From UBA11606 sp964504305 (GTDB lineage Bacteria; Actinomycetota; Acidimicrobiia; Acidimicrobiales; Aldehydirespiratoraceae), in NCBI GenBank assembly GCA_964504305.1, contig CAZDEB010000006.1:62001-126000 (forward strand): DNA of 64,000 nucleotides. The letters are read 5' to 3'. The stretch's first letter is position 1; each line of letters starts with the position of its first letter. Shown here in pieces: positions 52,017-61,519 of the stretch. The translations under genes and the position numbers were made by a program. Below the pieces are notes generated by a model that was not told where the DNA came from, searched no databases, and saw nothing but the letters and a program-made list of their open reading frames with translations.

Positions 52017-52991
52017 ATGGCTGTTATTTCCATGAAGCAATTGCTCGAAGCTGGCGTGCATTTCGGTCATCAGACCCGCCGCTGGAACCCCAAGATGAAG
52101 CGGTTCATCCACGGCGAGCGCAGCGGCATCCACATCGTCGACCTGCACCAGACCCTCAACCACCTCGAGTCGTCCTACGTGTTTGTTCGCGACCTTGTCG
52201 CCAACGGTGGCACGGTGTTGTTCATCGGCACCAAAAAGCAGGCCCAGGACTCGATTCAGTCCTACGCCGAACGTTGCAACATGCCCTACATCAACGAGCG
52301 TTGGCTCGGCGGCATGCTCACCAACTTCCAAACCATCTCCAAGCGAGTCAGCAAGATGCAGGACTACCGTCGCATGCGCGACTCGGGCGAGTTCGAAGCC
52401 ATGCCCAAGAAGGAAGCGCTTCTTATCAGCCGCGAACTGGTCAAGCTCGAACGCAACCTTGGTGGCATCCGAGACATGAAGAAGCTTCCCGAAGCGGTCT
52501 TCGTGCTCGACACCAAGAAAGAACACATCGCTGTCACCGAAGCCCGCAAGATCGGCATCCCGATCGTCGCGGTGGTCGACACCAACTGCGATCCCGACCT
52601 CGTCGACTACGCCATTCCCGGTAACGACGACGCGATCCGTGCTGGCGAACTCATGAGCCGAGTCATTTCCGACGCCGTTCTCGAAGGTCGTTTCATCCGA
52701 GCCAAGAAGGCCGAGAAGAGCGGCGATTCGCCGGCGCAGCGCAACGTGTTGCAAGAAGCCGAAGTAGCCGAGCAGCAGGCCGTGGCCCGCGCCGCGGCTG
52801 CCGCCGAGGCCGCCGAACGCGAAGCTCGCATCGCCGCAGCCAAAGTCGAGGCCGACGCCGAGTCGACCGCGCCGGTCGCCGAAGAAGCCGCTCCGGCTGT
52901 TGACGAGGCTGCACCAGCCGTCGAAGAAGCCGCTCCAGCTGCCGAAGAAACCGCCCCGGTCGCGGGCGACGAAGGCACCCCAGAGGCCTGA
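52017..52991 (+). CDS. rpsB: 30S ribosomal protein S2
   Basis: The protein has 324 residues; GGGAG precedes ATG 52017. MKQLLEAGVHFGHQTRRWNP, FIGTKKQAQDSI, RWLGGMLTNF and PIVAVVDTNCDP are canonical. After about residue 235 an Ala/Glu/Pro-rich tail with repeated EEAAPAV-type units follows, longer than usual and probably disordered. First gene of rpsB-tsf-pyrH-frr. Confidence 0.97.
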   Translation: MAVISMKQLLEAGVHFGHQTRRWNPKMKRFIHGERSGIHIVDLHQTLNHLESSYVFVRDLVANGGTVLFIGTKKQAQDSIQSYAERCNMPYINERWLGGMLTNFQTISKRVSKMQDYRRMRDSGEFEAMPKKEALLISRELVKLERNLGGIRDMKKLPEAVFVLDTKKEHIAVTEARKIGIPIVAVVDTNCDPDLVDYAIPGNDDAIRAGELMSRVISDAVLEGRFIRAKKAEKSGDSPAQRNVLQEAEVAEQQAVARAAAAAEAAEREARIAAAKVEADAESTAPVAEEAAPAVDEAAPAVEEAAPAAEETAPVAGDEGTPEA

Positions 52992-53088
52992 GAATGTTGG
53001 TCTGCTGACACAGACCGAACCTCACCCACACACCAAAAACCCCACGCACTAGAAGAATCCACGCACTACAGGAATAAGGAACGACAAG

Positions 53089-53877
53089 ATGTCGATTACT
53101 GCGAAGGACGTCAAGGCGCTTCGTGACGCCACCGGCGCTGGCATGATGGACGCCAAGCGGGCGCTCACCGACTGCGACGGCGACATGGAAGCCGCAACTC
53201 AGCTGCTCCGCGAGAAGGGCCTGGCCAAAGCCGCGGCCCGTAGCGACCGCGACAACGACGAGGGCACCATTGCTCTCGCTGTCGACGCCAATACCGCCGC
53301 TCTCGTACAAATCAAGACCGAGACCGATTTTTCGGCCAAGAACACTGCCGTTACCGGGCTTGCCACAAAGCTGGCCGAAGCAGTGCTCAGCAGTGGAGAG
53401 AACGCGGTGGGCGCTCATCAGAGCGAAATCGAGGACCTTCAGGTCACCATCAAAGAAAACATTGCGGTTGGCGCCGTTCACCGCATCGAGGCCGCCGATG
53501 GGAACACGCTCGACACCTACCTTCACGTCCAAGATGGTCGTGGCGTCAACGCGGTCGTGGTCGAGGGTTCCGGAGTGAGCGCCGACGATCTTCATCAGGT
53601 TGCGCTTCACATTGCGTTCGCCAAGCCGTCGTACCTGAGCGCCGACGAGGTGCCCGAGGACGAAGTGGCGAAAGAACGCGAGTCACTGCTCGAAATCACC
53701 AAGGCCGAAGGCAAACCCGAGCAAGCTTGGGACAAGATCGTCGATGGCCGTATGCGCGGTTGGCTTGGCGATCGGGTGCTTCTGGAACAAGGCCTTCACG
53801 GCGATAAGACCGCAGTGAAGGACAGCCTTGGCGGCGGCAGTGTTGCCCGATTCGTCCAGGTTGTGATTGGCTCCTGA
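53089..53877 (+). CDS. tsf: Elongation factor Ts
   Basis: The protein has 262 residues. ITAKDVKALRDATGAGMMDAKRAL is the conserved N-terminal start, shown here as KALRDATGAGMMDAK, followed by the TDF motif KTETDFSAKN that contacts EF-Tu. It exchanges GDP for GTP on EF-Tu. AAGGA precedes the ATG. The 97-base gap from rpsB contains a short direct repeat (CACGCACTA twice). Confidence 0.97.
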   Translation: MSITAKDVKALRDATGAGMMDAKRALTDCDGDMEAATQLLREKGLAKAAARSDRDNDEGTIALAVDANTAALVQIKTETDFSAKNTAVTGLATKLAEAVLSSGENAVGAHQSEIEDLQVTIKENIAVGAVHRIEAADGNTLDTYLHVQDGRGVNAVVVEGSGVSADDLHQVALHIAFAKPSYLSADEVPEDEVAKERESLLEITKAEGKPEQAWDKIVDGRMRGWLGDRVLLEQGLHGDKTAVKDSLGGGSVARFVQVVIGS

Positions 53878-53881
53878 GTCA

Positions 53882-54652
53882 ATGAGCGACGGCGAACCGA
53901 CCCGAGGAACCCAACCGGCCCGCTGGAAGCGGGTTTTGTTGAAGCTCTCGGGTGAGGCCTTCGCTGGTCCGCTCGACAACGGAATCGATGGCGCCACCGT
54001 GCGCAAAATCGCCGAAGACCTTGTGGCGGCCCAGCGCGCTTTCGATGTCGACATCGCCGTGGTCGTCGGTGCCGGCAATATTTGGCGCGGTATCCACGGA
54101 GCCGGCGAAGGCATGGATCGTGCTCAGGCCGATTACATGGGCATGCTCGCCACGGTGATGAACGCGTTGGCGCTGCAAGACACGCTCGAACAGTTGGGTC
54201 AACCCACCCGGGTGCAGTCAGCTATCGAAATGAACCAGATTGCCGAGCCCTACATTCGTCGTCGCGCCACCCGCCACCTCGAAAAAGGTCGGGTCGTGAT
54301 CTTTGGTGCTGGTACCGGTAATCCGTTCTTCACGACCGACACGACAGCCGCTCTTCGGGCGGTCGAGATCGAAGCCGGGGTCGTGCTCAAGGGCACTCAC
54401 GGCGGCACCGACGGCATATACACCGCTGATCCGCGCACCAATCCCGACGCCACCAAACTCGACCACGTGTCGTACATGGAGGTCCTCAACAAGGGCCTCA
54501 AGGTGATGGACTCCACGGCCATCACGTTGTGTATGGACAACGACCTCCCCATTGTCGTATTCGACCTGATGGGCGAAGGAAACTTCCAATCCCTGCTCCG
54601 AGGCGACGCGGTGGGTACTCTCGTCGACGACGAGGAGAGTCACCGTGAGTGA
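53882..54652 (+). CDS. pyrH: Uridylate kinase (UMP kinase)
   Basis: The protein has 256 residues from ATG 53882. KRVLLKLSGEAFAG, VVVGAGNIWRG, DYMGMLATVMNALAL and GTHGGTDGIYTADPR are PyrH signatures of the amino-acid-kinase fold. The hexameric enzyme makes UDP from UMP. Its end overlaps frr by 8 bases. Confidence 0.96.
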   Translation: MSDGEPTRGTQPARWKRVLLKLSGEAFAGPLDNGIDGATVRKIAEDLVAAQRAFDVDIAVVVGAGNIWRGIHGAGEGMDRAQADYMGMLATVMNALALQDTLEQLGQPTRVQSAIEMNQIAEPYIRRRATRHLEKGRVVIFGAGTGNPFFTTDTTAALRAVEIEAGVVLKGTHGGTDGIYTADPRTNPDATKLDHVSYMEVLNKGLKVMDSTAITLCMDNDLPIVVFDLMGEGNFQSLLRGDAVGTLVDDEESHRE

Positions 54653-55214
54653 GGAAGATGTCGAACTTGCGCTTCTGGACGCCCAGGAGAAAATGGAAGG
54701 TGCGCTGACCCACGCCCGCCGCGAGTTCTCTACTGTCCGAACCGGTCGGGCTTCTTCGGCGCTGTTCGAACGTCTCACCATCGAGGCTTACGGTGTCGAG
54801 ATGAAGTTGCTAGAGGTTGCGAGCTTTTCGGTCCCAGAGGCCCGTCAGTTGATCGTGACGCCTCACGATATGGCCAACCTCGAAGCCATCGAACGGTCAA
54901 TAATCAACGCCAACATGGGTCTCACACCCAGCAACGACGGCCGAATTATCCGCCTGAGTTTCCCGATGCTCACCGAAGAACGTCGTCGCGATCTCGCCAA
55001 GGTTGTGCGAACAATGGCCGAAGAATCCAAGCAGCGAGTCAATGGAGTCAGGCGTCAAGTCCGCAAGGAGCTTGACGAATTGTCCCATGACGGGGGAGTC
55101 TCCGAGGACGACGTTCGGGTTGCCGAAAGTCGCCTTGACGCCCTGAAAGACGAATTCATTGGCATGATTGATTCCGCGCAGGCCCAAAAAGAAGAGGAAC
55201 TGCTCGAGGTTTGA
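54645..55214 (+). CDS. frr: Ribosome-recycling factor
   Basis: The protein has 189 residues from GTG 54645. It contains the RRF core: FSTVRTGRASSALFE, LLEVASFSVPEARQLIV, LTPSNDGRIIRLSFP and LTEERRRDLAKVV. It splits post-termination ribosomes with EF-G. The stop codon lies in the loop of a 10-bp hairpin (55200-55225). Confidence 0.97.
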   Translation: MSEEDVELALLDAQEKMEGALTHARREFSTVRTGRASSALFERLTIEAYGVEMKLLEVASFSVPEARQLIVTPHDMANLEAIERSIINANMGLTPSNDGRIIRLSFPMLTEERRRDLAKVVRTMAEESKQRVNGVRRQVRKELDELSHDGGVSEDDVRVAESRLDALKDEFIGMIDSAQAQKEEELLEV

Positions 55215-55225
55215 TCCTCGAGCAG
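55200..55225 (+). terminator. 10-bp hairpin enclosing the frr stop codon
   Basis: CTGCTCGAGG (55200-55209) pairs perfectly with CCTCGAGCAG (55216-55225). The loop TTTGAT contains the TGA of frr. No U-tract follows and cdsA begins 20 bases later on the same strand, so partial termination or mRNA end protection is as likely as full termination. Confidence 0.5.
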
Positions 55226-55244
55226 CGCCGGAGGGGCGAGTCCC

Positions 55245-56564
55245 ATGAGTGACGATTCTTATGATCCGGAGGGTTTCAAGATCCTCGACGGCGAGGGACT
55301 CGACGACGAGTTCGCCGCGCCAGGCCGTTCGGTGTTCGGCGACGACGACGTTTCCTTCGACGGCGACGACGACGTAATCCCCCATTGGAGCGAACCGGCC
55401 ACTGGTGCGGTTCCCCAAATCGGTGGGGCCGACTCGACCACCTTTCAACCGTCGGCCGAACCGCAGTTGGCCGAAGCGGCGCCCGACGAGCTCGCAGCTT
55501 GGGCCGATGTTTCCTCCAGCCCCCGCTGGGCCGACGAAGATAACTTCGCCGACGCGCCTGCACCGGTAGGTGCGGTCGATGCCGGCGACGGCCCCGATGC
55601 CGTCGATGACTTCTTCTCGTTCGAGGAGCCGGTACGGACCTCTCGTCTCGGCTCGGCTTCGCCTCAGCCCGCTCCTGTCGAACAAAGCCTTGGTGCTGCG
55701 CTGGGCGCAGTGACGGGCAGCGCCGCCAGCAGCGACCGCGACATGCCCATGGCGATTGTTGTGGGAGTCGGCTTGGCCGCATTGATCCTTGCGGCCATGG
55801 CCGTTGGTCCTGTCGCCGCTCTTGTGGTGGTCACGGTGGCTCTCACCCTTGGCGCCGTCGAGTTTTTCAACGCCGTCCGAGTCGCTGGCTATCAGCCAGC
55901 CGTGTTGCTCGGTCTGACCGCGGTGCTCACTTTGCCCTTTGCGGTGTATTGGAGGGGCGAAGCCGCTATCGGCTTGGTGTTGGCTCTTTGTTTGGTGTTC
56001 GGCTCGCTCTGGTACATCACTGGTGTCAGCTCCGATGGTGTGGTTCGCGGTCTGGGTGCAACGATGCTCGGCATTGTGCACATCGGCGTGCTCGGCTCCT
56101 TTGCCGGGCTCATGTTGTCGATCGATACCTACGGCACCGGTCTACTCACCACTGCGATTCTGCTAACGGTTGCTTACGACGTTGGCGGTCTGGCGATCGG
56201 CAAGATGATGGGTCGCACCCCACTGTCGCCGGCCAGCCCCAATAAAACCTTCGAAGGCCTGTTCGGAGGTATGGCGGCAACCCTCGCCGCGGCGATTGCC
56301 ATGGGGGTGATGGGATCGCCTGCTCCGCTCGCCGGCGATGCTGTCGACGGTGGCGGCATGACCGCGATGATTCTGCTTGGGCTTGTCGCGGCGGCTGCGG
56401 CCCCGATCGGCGACCTGGCCGAGTCTCAGATCAAACGTGACCTCGGTATCAAAGACATGGGTTCGATCTTGCCCGGCCACGGCGGACTCCTCGACCGTTT
56501 CGACGGTTTGCTTTTTGTGCTCCCCGTCACTTGGTACGTCGCGAGCGCCTTGTTGTTCAACTAG
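55245..56564 (+). CDS. cdsA: Phosphatidate cytidylyltransferase with long acidic N-terminal extension
   Basis: The protein has 439 residues from ATG 55245 (GGAGGGG upstream). Residues 1-165 are Asp/Glu/Pro/Ala-rich and lack membrane segments. The remaining ~270 residues hold several transmembrane helices and the CDS signature: GRTPLSPASPNKTFEG, then GDLAESQIKRDLGIKDMG and LPGHGGLLDRFD. It makes CDP-diacylglycerol from CTP and phosphatidic acid. The acidic extension is probably disordered and cytoplasmic. Confidence 0.94.
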   Translation: MSDDSYDPEGFKILDGEGLDDEFAAPGRSVFGDDDVSFDGDDDVIPHWSEPATGAVPQIGGADSTTFQPSAEPQLAEAAPDELAAWADVSSSPRWADEDNFADAPAPVGAVDAGDGPDAVDDFFSFEEPVRTSRLGSASPQPAPVEQSLGAALGAVTGSAASSDRDMPMAIVVGVGLAALILAAMAVGPVAALVVVTVALTLGAVEFFNAVRVAGYQPAVLLGLTAVLTLPFAVYWRGEAAIGLVLALCLVFGSLWYITGVSSDGVVRGLGATMLGIVHIGVLGSFAGLMLSIDTYGTGLLTTAILLTVAYDVGGLAIGKMMGRTPLSPASPNKTFEGLFGGMAATLAAAIAMGVMGSPAPLAGDAVDGGGMTAMILLGLVAAAAAPIGDLAESQIKRDLGIKDMGSILPGHGGLLDRFDGLLFVLPVTWYVASALLFN

Positions 56565-56567
56565 CCC

Positions 56568-57743
56568 ATGACCACCAACGTCGCCGTTCTCGGCTCGTCG
56601 GGTTCCATCGGTACACAAACGCTCGACATCATCAGAAGCGACCCCAATCGTTATCGGGTCAGCGCATTGGGTGTTGGCTCATCGCTTGACGTAATCGCCC
56701 AGGCGCAGGAGTTTCGTCCCGACGTAGTGGCGGTCGCCGACGAGCACGCGGCCGGCCAGATTCGTGGCGCGCTGGGGCCCGAAACAGCGGTGATTACTGG
56801 CGTTGATGCCATGTCCGACGCGGCGGTCACCGGTGACGTGGTTATCAATGGGGTGGTCGGCTTTGCCGGACTGGCCGTCACGCTGTCCACGCTCGAGGCC
56901 GGCAAACGACTTGGTCTGGCCAACAAAGAGTCTTTGATCGCTGCTGGTCCGGTCGTGCAGCGGGCCTGGGCGACACCAGGCGCCGAACTGGTGCCGGTCG
57001 ATTCCGAACATTGTGCGATTCACCAGTGCCTTCGGGCCAACGAGATAACGGCGAAGATCGGGCCGCTCGATCGAGTTCACAAAGTGGTTCTCACCGCCAG
57101 CGGTGGCCCTTTCCGTGGTCGGTCCCGCCGTGATCTCGAGGCGGTCACGATCGAAGATGCGCTGGCCCACCCGACCTGGTCGATGGGGCCCAAAATCACG
57201 ATCGATTCCAGCACGTTGATGAACAAAGGTCTCGAGGTGATCGAGGCCCACGAGCTCTTCGGAATCGATTTCGACGACATTGATGTGGTTGTGCACCCCC
57301 AGTCGGTGATTCACTCGATGGTGAGTTACACCGACGGGGCGACCATCGCTCAGCTCTCGATGCCCGACATGCGTTTGTGCATTGGCTACGCGTTGGCCTT
57401 TCCCGACCGATTGGAAGTGCCGTATGGCGCTATCGATTGGTCCACGCTTTCTCGGCTCGACTTCCAGCCCCCCGATCTCGACGCGTTCCCTTGCCTCGCC
57501 TTGGCGTATGCCGCCGGCCGAGCGGGCGAAACGGCCCCCGCGTGGCTCAGCGCAGCCAACGAAGTGGCGGTCGAGGCGTTCCTCAAGGGAAAGATCAGTT
57601 GGGTCGACATCTCTGACGTGCTTGACGAAGCCATGCAACAGTGGCCAGGCACGGCGGCAACTGACGTTGGCGCAGTACTTCAAACCGATTCGGCCGCTCG
57701 CGACGCCGCGAACGTTGTCATTACGGGAAGAATGAGCAAATGA
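56568..57743 (+). CDS. dxr: 1-deoxy-D-xylulose 5-phosphate reductoisomerase
   Basis: The protein has 391 residues, starting 3 bases after cdsA. NADPH site VAVLGSSGSIGTQTLDII, LANKESLIAAG, PVDSEHCAIHQCL (metal/substrate region) and TASGGPFRGRSRRDL are conserved. Catalyses the committed step of the MEP isoprenoid pathway; ispG of the same pathway lies two genes on. Stop overlaps the protease start (ATGA). Confidence 0.97.
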   Translation: MTTNVAVLGSSGSIGTQTLDIIRSDPNRYRVSALGVGSSLDVIAQAQEFRPDVVAVADEHAAGQIRGALGPETAVITGVDAMSDAAVTGDVVINGVVGFAGLAVTLSTLEAGKRLGLANKESLIAAGPVVQRAWATPGAELVPVDSEHCAIHQCLRANEITAKIGPLDRVHKVVLTASGGPFRGRSRRDLEAVTIEDALAHPTWSMGPKITIDSSTLMNKGLEVIEAHELFGIDFDDIDVVVHPQSVIHSMVSYTDGATIAQLSMPDMRLCIGYALAFPDRLEVPYGAIDWSTLSRLDFQPPDLDAFPCLALAYAAGRAGETAPAWLSAANEVAVEAFLKGKISWVDISDVLDEAMQQWPGTAATDVGAVLQTDSAARDAANVVITGRMSK

Positions 57744-59209
57744 CCGAATCCCCCCAATCCGATCAGCCAAGTAACGACTGGACCGGACTCGCACTTTTGA
57801 TCGGCGCGATCGTCGCTCTTGGGCTGCTGGCCAGTTGGCAGTGGGCGTTGGTGGTGGTGGCGATCATCTTCATGATCTTCATGCACGAGCTTGGCCATTA
57901 CATGACGGCCAAGGCAACGGGGATGAAAGTCACCGAGTTCTTCATCGGGTTTGGCCCCCGGCTGTGGTCGTTTCGTAGGGGCGAAACCGAGTACGGCGTA
58001 AAGGCGATACCGGCCGGTGCCTACGTGCGCATCATCGGGATGAACAACCTCGACGATGTTCCTTCCGGCGACGAAGATCGTGCTTACCGCGTCAAATCGT
58101 TCCCGCGACGGCTTCTGGTGGTTTCGGCCGGATCCGGCATGCATTTCATCATGGCCATTGTGTTGTTGTTTGTTTTGCTCATCAGCTACGGCGTTGGTCG
58201 AGACGATGGCGCGTGGACCATCAGGTCGGTGTCTGATGCCAGCGCCGCGGCGGCGCTCGACCTCGAGGTTGGCGACGAGATTGTTTCGGTCGACGGCATC
58301 GAGATCGACGACTTTGGGCAGTTCGGCGATGTGATCGTCGAACGGGGCGGCGACACGGTTGACGTGGTCTGGGCTCGTGATGGGGTTACCCACACCGATC
58401 AGGTCCTGTTGGGCGAGCGCCTTACCCCAGCCGGCGCCGAGGGAATTTTCGGACTGATCGCCCGCGACCGGGTGCTCGAGGTCGAGGGCACATCGATCTT
58501 TTCTTGGGACGACTTCGTGGCCGCTACCCAAGACCGAATCGGCGAACCGTTGAGCGTCATCGTCGACCCGGCCCTCGAGCCAACCCCGCGGGTGCTCGAC
58601 GGCGTGATCGTCAACGAACTGGCAACCGAGGAAGTTGCAACCACCGGGTTCTTTGGCGTGAGCCAACAGCCAAGCCGCGAATCGCTTGGGCTGTTCAGCG
58701 GAGCGACTCGATCGGTCGACGCCTTCGGGTCGCTCACCAAACAGGCCACGCTGGGGCTGGTTCGGTTCTTCACCCCCGGCACCTTGTCCAACTTTCTCAC
58801 GGACACGATCGACGGCGGCACCGACGCCGCATCCACGCAGTCCGCTGTTGCTCAAGACCGCGAAGTGGCCAGCCGATCGCTCGACGGTCGCAACCCCGAC
58901 GAGGACCGCATCTTGTCGATCTACGGCGCGGCCCGTGCTGGCGCTTCGGTCGATTTCGAGGGCTTGCTGTTTTTCTTGGCCGCGCTAAACATCTTCGTGG
59001 GGGTGTTCAACCTTGTTCCACTGCCGCCCCTCGACGGCGGTCACGTTGCCGTGGCGATCTACGAACGGGTCCGGTCGATCGGAGGCCGTCGTCACGAGGT
59101 CGACTACGCCAAGCTGCTGCCACTGACCTACACGGTTTTCGCGGTGTTGATGACCATCGGGATGATCGCCCTCTTCCGCGACATCATCGACCCGGTAGAC
59201 ATCGGCTAG
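57740..59209 (+). CDS. RIP1/RseP-type site-2 metalloprotease
   Basis: The protein has 489 residues. Zinc motif HELGH (49-53) sits in the first core transmembrane segments; the second motif NLVPLPPLDGGH is near 430. A PDZ domain lies between (AALDLEVGDEIVSVDGIE), and there is an inserted loop of about 150 residues. It cleaves transmembrane substrates such as anti-sigma factors within the membrane. Position between dxr and ispG is conserved in actinobacteria (mycobacterial Rip1). Confidence 0.94.
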   Translation: MTESPQSDQPSNDWTGLALLIGAIVALGLLASWQWALVVVAIIFMIFMHELGHYMTAKATGMKVTEFFIGFGPRLWSFRRGETEYGVKAIPAGAYVRIIGMNNLDDVPSGDEDRAYRVKSFPRRLLVVSAGSGMHFIMAIVLLFVLLISYGVGRDDGAWTIRSVSDASAAAALDLEVGDEIVSVDGIEIDDFGQFGDVIVERGGDTVDVVWARDGVTHTDQVLLGERLTPAGAEGIFGLIARDRVLEVEGTSIFSWDDFVAATQDRIGEPLSVIVDPALEPTPRVLDGVIVNELATEEVATTGFFGVSQQPSRESLGLFSGATRSVDAFGSLTKQATLGLVRFFTPGTLSNFLTDTIDGGTDAASTQSAVAQDREVASRSLDGRNPDEDRILSIYGAARAGASVDFEGLLFFLAALNIFVGVFNLVPLPPLDGGHVAVAIYERVRSIGGRRHEVDYAKLLPLTYTVFAVLMTIGMIALFRDIIDPVDIG

Positions 59210-59234
59210 CTCCGTCGACGGCTAGATTCGACTC

Positions 59235-60467
59235 GTGGATTTCAACCAGAGTTTCCCGCGTCGCAAGACCCGCCAGATCATGGTCGGCGATGTGGCGGTG
59301 GGCGGGGGAGCGCCCATCACGATCCAGTCGATGACGGTCACCAAGACCGCCGACCACGAAGCCACCCTGCAACAGATCTACGCGCTGGCCGCGGCGGGCG
59401 CCGACATCGTGCGTTGTACCTGCAACGAACCCGAAGCGGCCGAGGGCCTGGCCCGCATCGTGCCGCGGTCGCCGGTACCGATCGTTGCCGACATTCATCA
59501 TCAGTACCGCCGAGCGCTCGAAGCGCTCGAGGCTGGCGTGCATTGCCTACGTCTCAACCCGGGCAACATCAAGAACCCCGATCACATCCGCACTGTTGCC
59601 CGCGAGGCCAAGGACCGCCAAGTCCCGATCCGTATCGGTGTCAACGGCGGTTCGTTGCATCCGGACCTTTACAAGAAATACGGCGACAAAGTCACCCCGG
59701 AAGCCATGGTCGAATCGGCGTTGCAAGAGATCGCCTACTTCGACGATGTCGGTTTCGATCTGATCAAGATTTCGGTCAAAGCGTCGAGTGTGCCGTTGAT
59801 GATCGAGGCCTATCGACAACTGGCTGAGGTCACCGATTATCCGCTTCATCTTGGTGTGACCGAAGCCGGTCCGCCGCCTATCGGGACGCTCAAAGCCACC
59901 GCAGGGATCGCCACGTTGTTGGCCGAAGGGATCGGCGACACCATCCGGTACTCGCTAACCGCCGACCCCGTGCAAGAAGCCAAGGCCGGCCGCCAGTTGC
60001 TCGAGACTCTTGGCCTCAGAGAACGCAAGAACGTCGATCTGATCGCGTGTCCAAGTTGCGGGCGGGCCGAAGTCGACGTGTTCACCATTGCCGAACAAGC
60101 CATGAATGCGTTCGGCGAAAGAGAAATCCCATTACAGGTCGCAGTGATGGGTTGTGTCGTCAACGGGCCGGGCGAGGCTCGCGACGCCGATTTGGGGATC
60201 GCGGCTGGCAACAAACGAGGCCACCTTTTTGTCAAGGGCCAAAACGTCATGGTCGTGCCCGAAGACAAAATGGTCGACACCTTGATCGAATGGGCCGAGT
60301 TCATCCAAGAACACGGCGCCGATGCCGCCCTGCAAAGAGCAGCGGCTACCAAAGACGCGGCCAAGAAGGCCGCCGACGAAGACCGCGATCGCAACCTCAA
60401 TCAACGAGGCGACGATGCCAACCACGCCGAAGCGGTCATTGCCGAGATCCGACGGTCAGGGGCCTGA
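59235..60467 (+). CDS. ispG: 4-hydroxy-3-methylbut-2-en-1-yl diphosphate synthase (IspG/GcpE)
   Basis: The protein has 410 residues from GTG 59235. TIQSMTVTKTADHEATLQQI, ADIHHQYRRALEAL, LRLNPGNI and RIGVNGGSL define the TIM barrel. The 4Fe-4S ligands are in ACPSCGR and later GCVVNGPGEA. The C-terminal 45 residues form a charged helical tail beyond the usual end. Second-last step of the MEP pathway. Confidence 0.96.
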   Translation: MDFNQSFPRRKTRQIMVGDVAVGGGAPITIQSMTVTKTADHEATLQQIYALAAAGADIVRCTCNEPEAAEGLARIVPRSPVPIVADIHHQYRRALEALEAGVHCLRLNPGNIKNPDHIRTVAREAKDRQVPIRIGVNGGSLHPDLYKKYGDKVTPEAMVESALQEIAYFDDVGFDLIKISVKASSVPLMIEAYRQLAEVTDYPLHLGVTEAGPPPIGTLKATAGIATLLAEGIGDTIRYSLTADPVQEAKAGRQLLETLGLRERKNVDLIACPSCGRAEVDVFTIAEQAMNAFGEREIPLQVAVMGCVVNGPGEARDADLGIAAGNKRGHLFVKGQNVMVVPEDKMVDTLIEWAEFIQEHGADAALQRAAATKDAAKKAADEDRDRNLNQRGDDANHAEAVIAEIRRSGA

Positions 60468-60468
60468 C

Positions 60469-60885
60469 ATGGCCCGGGTGGTTGTTGATCTCGGCGCGGC
60501 GCAGCGTCGGAAGCTGCCTCAAGTGTCGGTCAAGACCGGAAAACCCGCCGATGGATACGTAACAGCGGGGCCCAAGGATTGCCCGGTCTTTTTGCCGCTC
60601 ACTCAGTCCGAGTTCGACCGTGTTCAGCAATGCCGTCATCAGCAGCGGTGGGCGATCTACGGCGGTGTTGGTTGTTTGCTGTTCGGAGCGGCGCTGGCCC
60701 GGTTTCCGCTGATGCTGCCATTGGCGCTGGTGATCGCCGTCTTGTCGGTCGCCCTCTGGTTTGTAGCCGGTGCGGCTGCCAAGGGTTATCTCCCCCGAAT
60801 CGAGGTCGATCAGACCGCCGGTTTGTTGCGTTTGGGACGCGTTCACAAGGGGTTCGTCGCGGCCGTATCCAATGTTGATCCCTGA
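60469..60885 (+). CDS. Hypothetical membrane protein
   Basis: The protein has 138 residues from ATG 60469, immediately after ispG. Residues 62-105 hold two hydrophobic segments (YGGVGCLLFGAALARF and LALVIAVLSVALWFVAGAA). The N-terminal part includes CPVFLPLTQSEFDRVQ. It ends near the terminator hairpin at 60923. Family unknown; probably the last gene of the cdsA-dxr-rip-ispG operon. Confidence 0.65.
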   Translation: MARVVVDLGAAQRRKLPQVSVKTGKPADGYVTAGPKDCPVFLPLTQSEFDRVQQCRHQQRWAIYGGVGCLLFGAALARFPLMLPLALVIAVLSVALWFVAGAAAKGYLPRIEVDQTAGLLRLGRVHKGFVAAVSNVDP

Positions 60886-60922
60886 TATGCTGTCGACCAA
60901 CGTTCGAAACCGGTAACGGGTT

Positions 60923-60945
60923 AGGCGTGGCCTTGGGCCACGCCT
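60923..60945 (+). terminator. Strong hairpin, probable terminator before rimP
   Basis: AGGCGTGGCC-TTG-GGCCACGCCT is a perfect 10-bp GC-rich stem with a 3-base loop, followed by TTCTGG. It lies 37 bases after the membrane-protein stop and 55 before rimP. It separates the isoprenoid operon from rimP-nusA-infB. Confidence 0.7.
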
Positions 60946-61000
60946 TTCTGGATTCAGGGGACGAACCCCAACCATTGTCGATACCGGAAAGGACACCAAC

Positions 61001-61519
61001 ATGGCGATCATCGATCGAGTCCACGAGTTGCTGGCCCCGGTTGTTGCCGACACCGGCGCCCAGCTTTACGACATCGAGTTCAACGGCGGCGTTTTGCGGT
61101 TGCTGGTCGACGACGAAGGTGGGATCTCGATCGACAAGATCAAGATCATCAGTCGGGCGGCAAGCCGGCTGCTCGACGAGACCGACCCAATCCCCGGTCG
61201 CTACACGCTCGAAGTCTCAAGCCCGGGTCTCGAACGTCCTTTGCGCACCGCTGCTCACTTCGGGTCAGCGATCGATGTTTTGGTCAAGGTCAAGACCCAG
61301 ACCGATGTCGGCGGTTCTCGTCGGTTCACCGGCACGGTTCGTGCTGTCGACGAAGATGGCGTCGAGATCGCAGTCGACGGCGAGACTGTTCGTCTCGATT
61401 ACACCAACATCACCAAAGCCCGCACGGTGTTCGAATGGGGGCCGACCCCCAAGCCGGGCGGACCCAAGCCCGGCAAATCTCCCAAACCTTCTAACCCGCA
61501 TAAGGAGTCCGCGTCATGA
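61001..61519 (+). CDS. rimP: Ribosome maturation factor RimP
   Basis: The protein has 172 residues from ATG 61001 (GGAAAGGA upstream). VHELLAPVVADTGAQLYDIEF, LRLLVDDEGGISIDK and YTLEVSSPGLERPL are RimP hallmarks. A Pro/Lys/Gly-rich tail follows. Acts in 30S assembly. Stop overlaps nusA by 4 bp; standard head of the nusA-infB operon. Confidence 0.95.
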   Translation: MAIIDRVHELLAPVVADTGAQLYDIEFNGGVLRLLVDDEGGISIDKIKIISRAASRLLDETDPIPGRYTLEVSSPGLERPLRTAAHFGSAIDVLVKVKTQTDVGGSRRFTGTVRAVDEDGVEIAVDGETVRLDYTNITKARTVFEWGPTPKPGGPKPGKSPKPSNPHKESAS

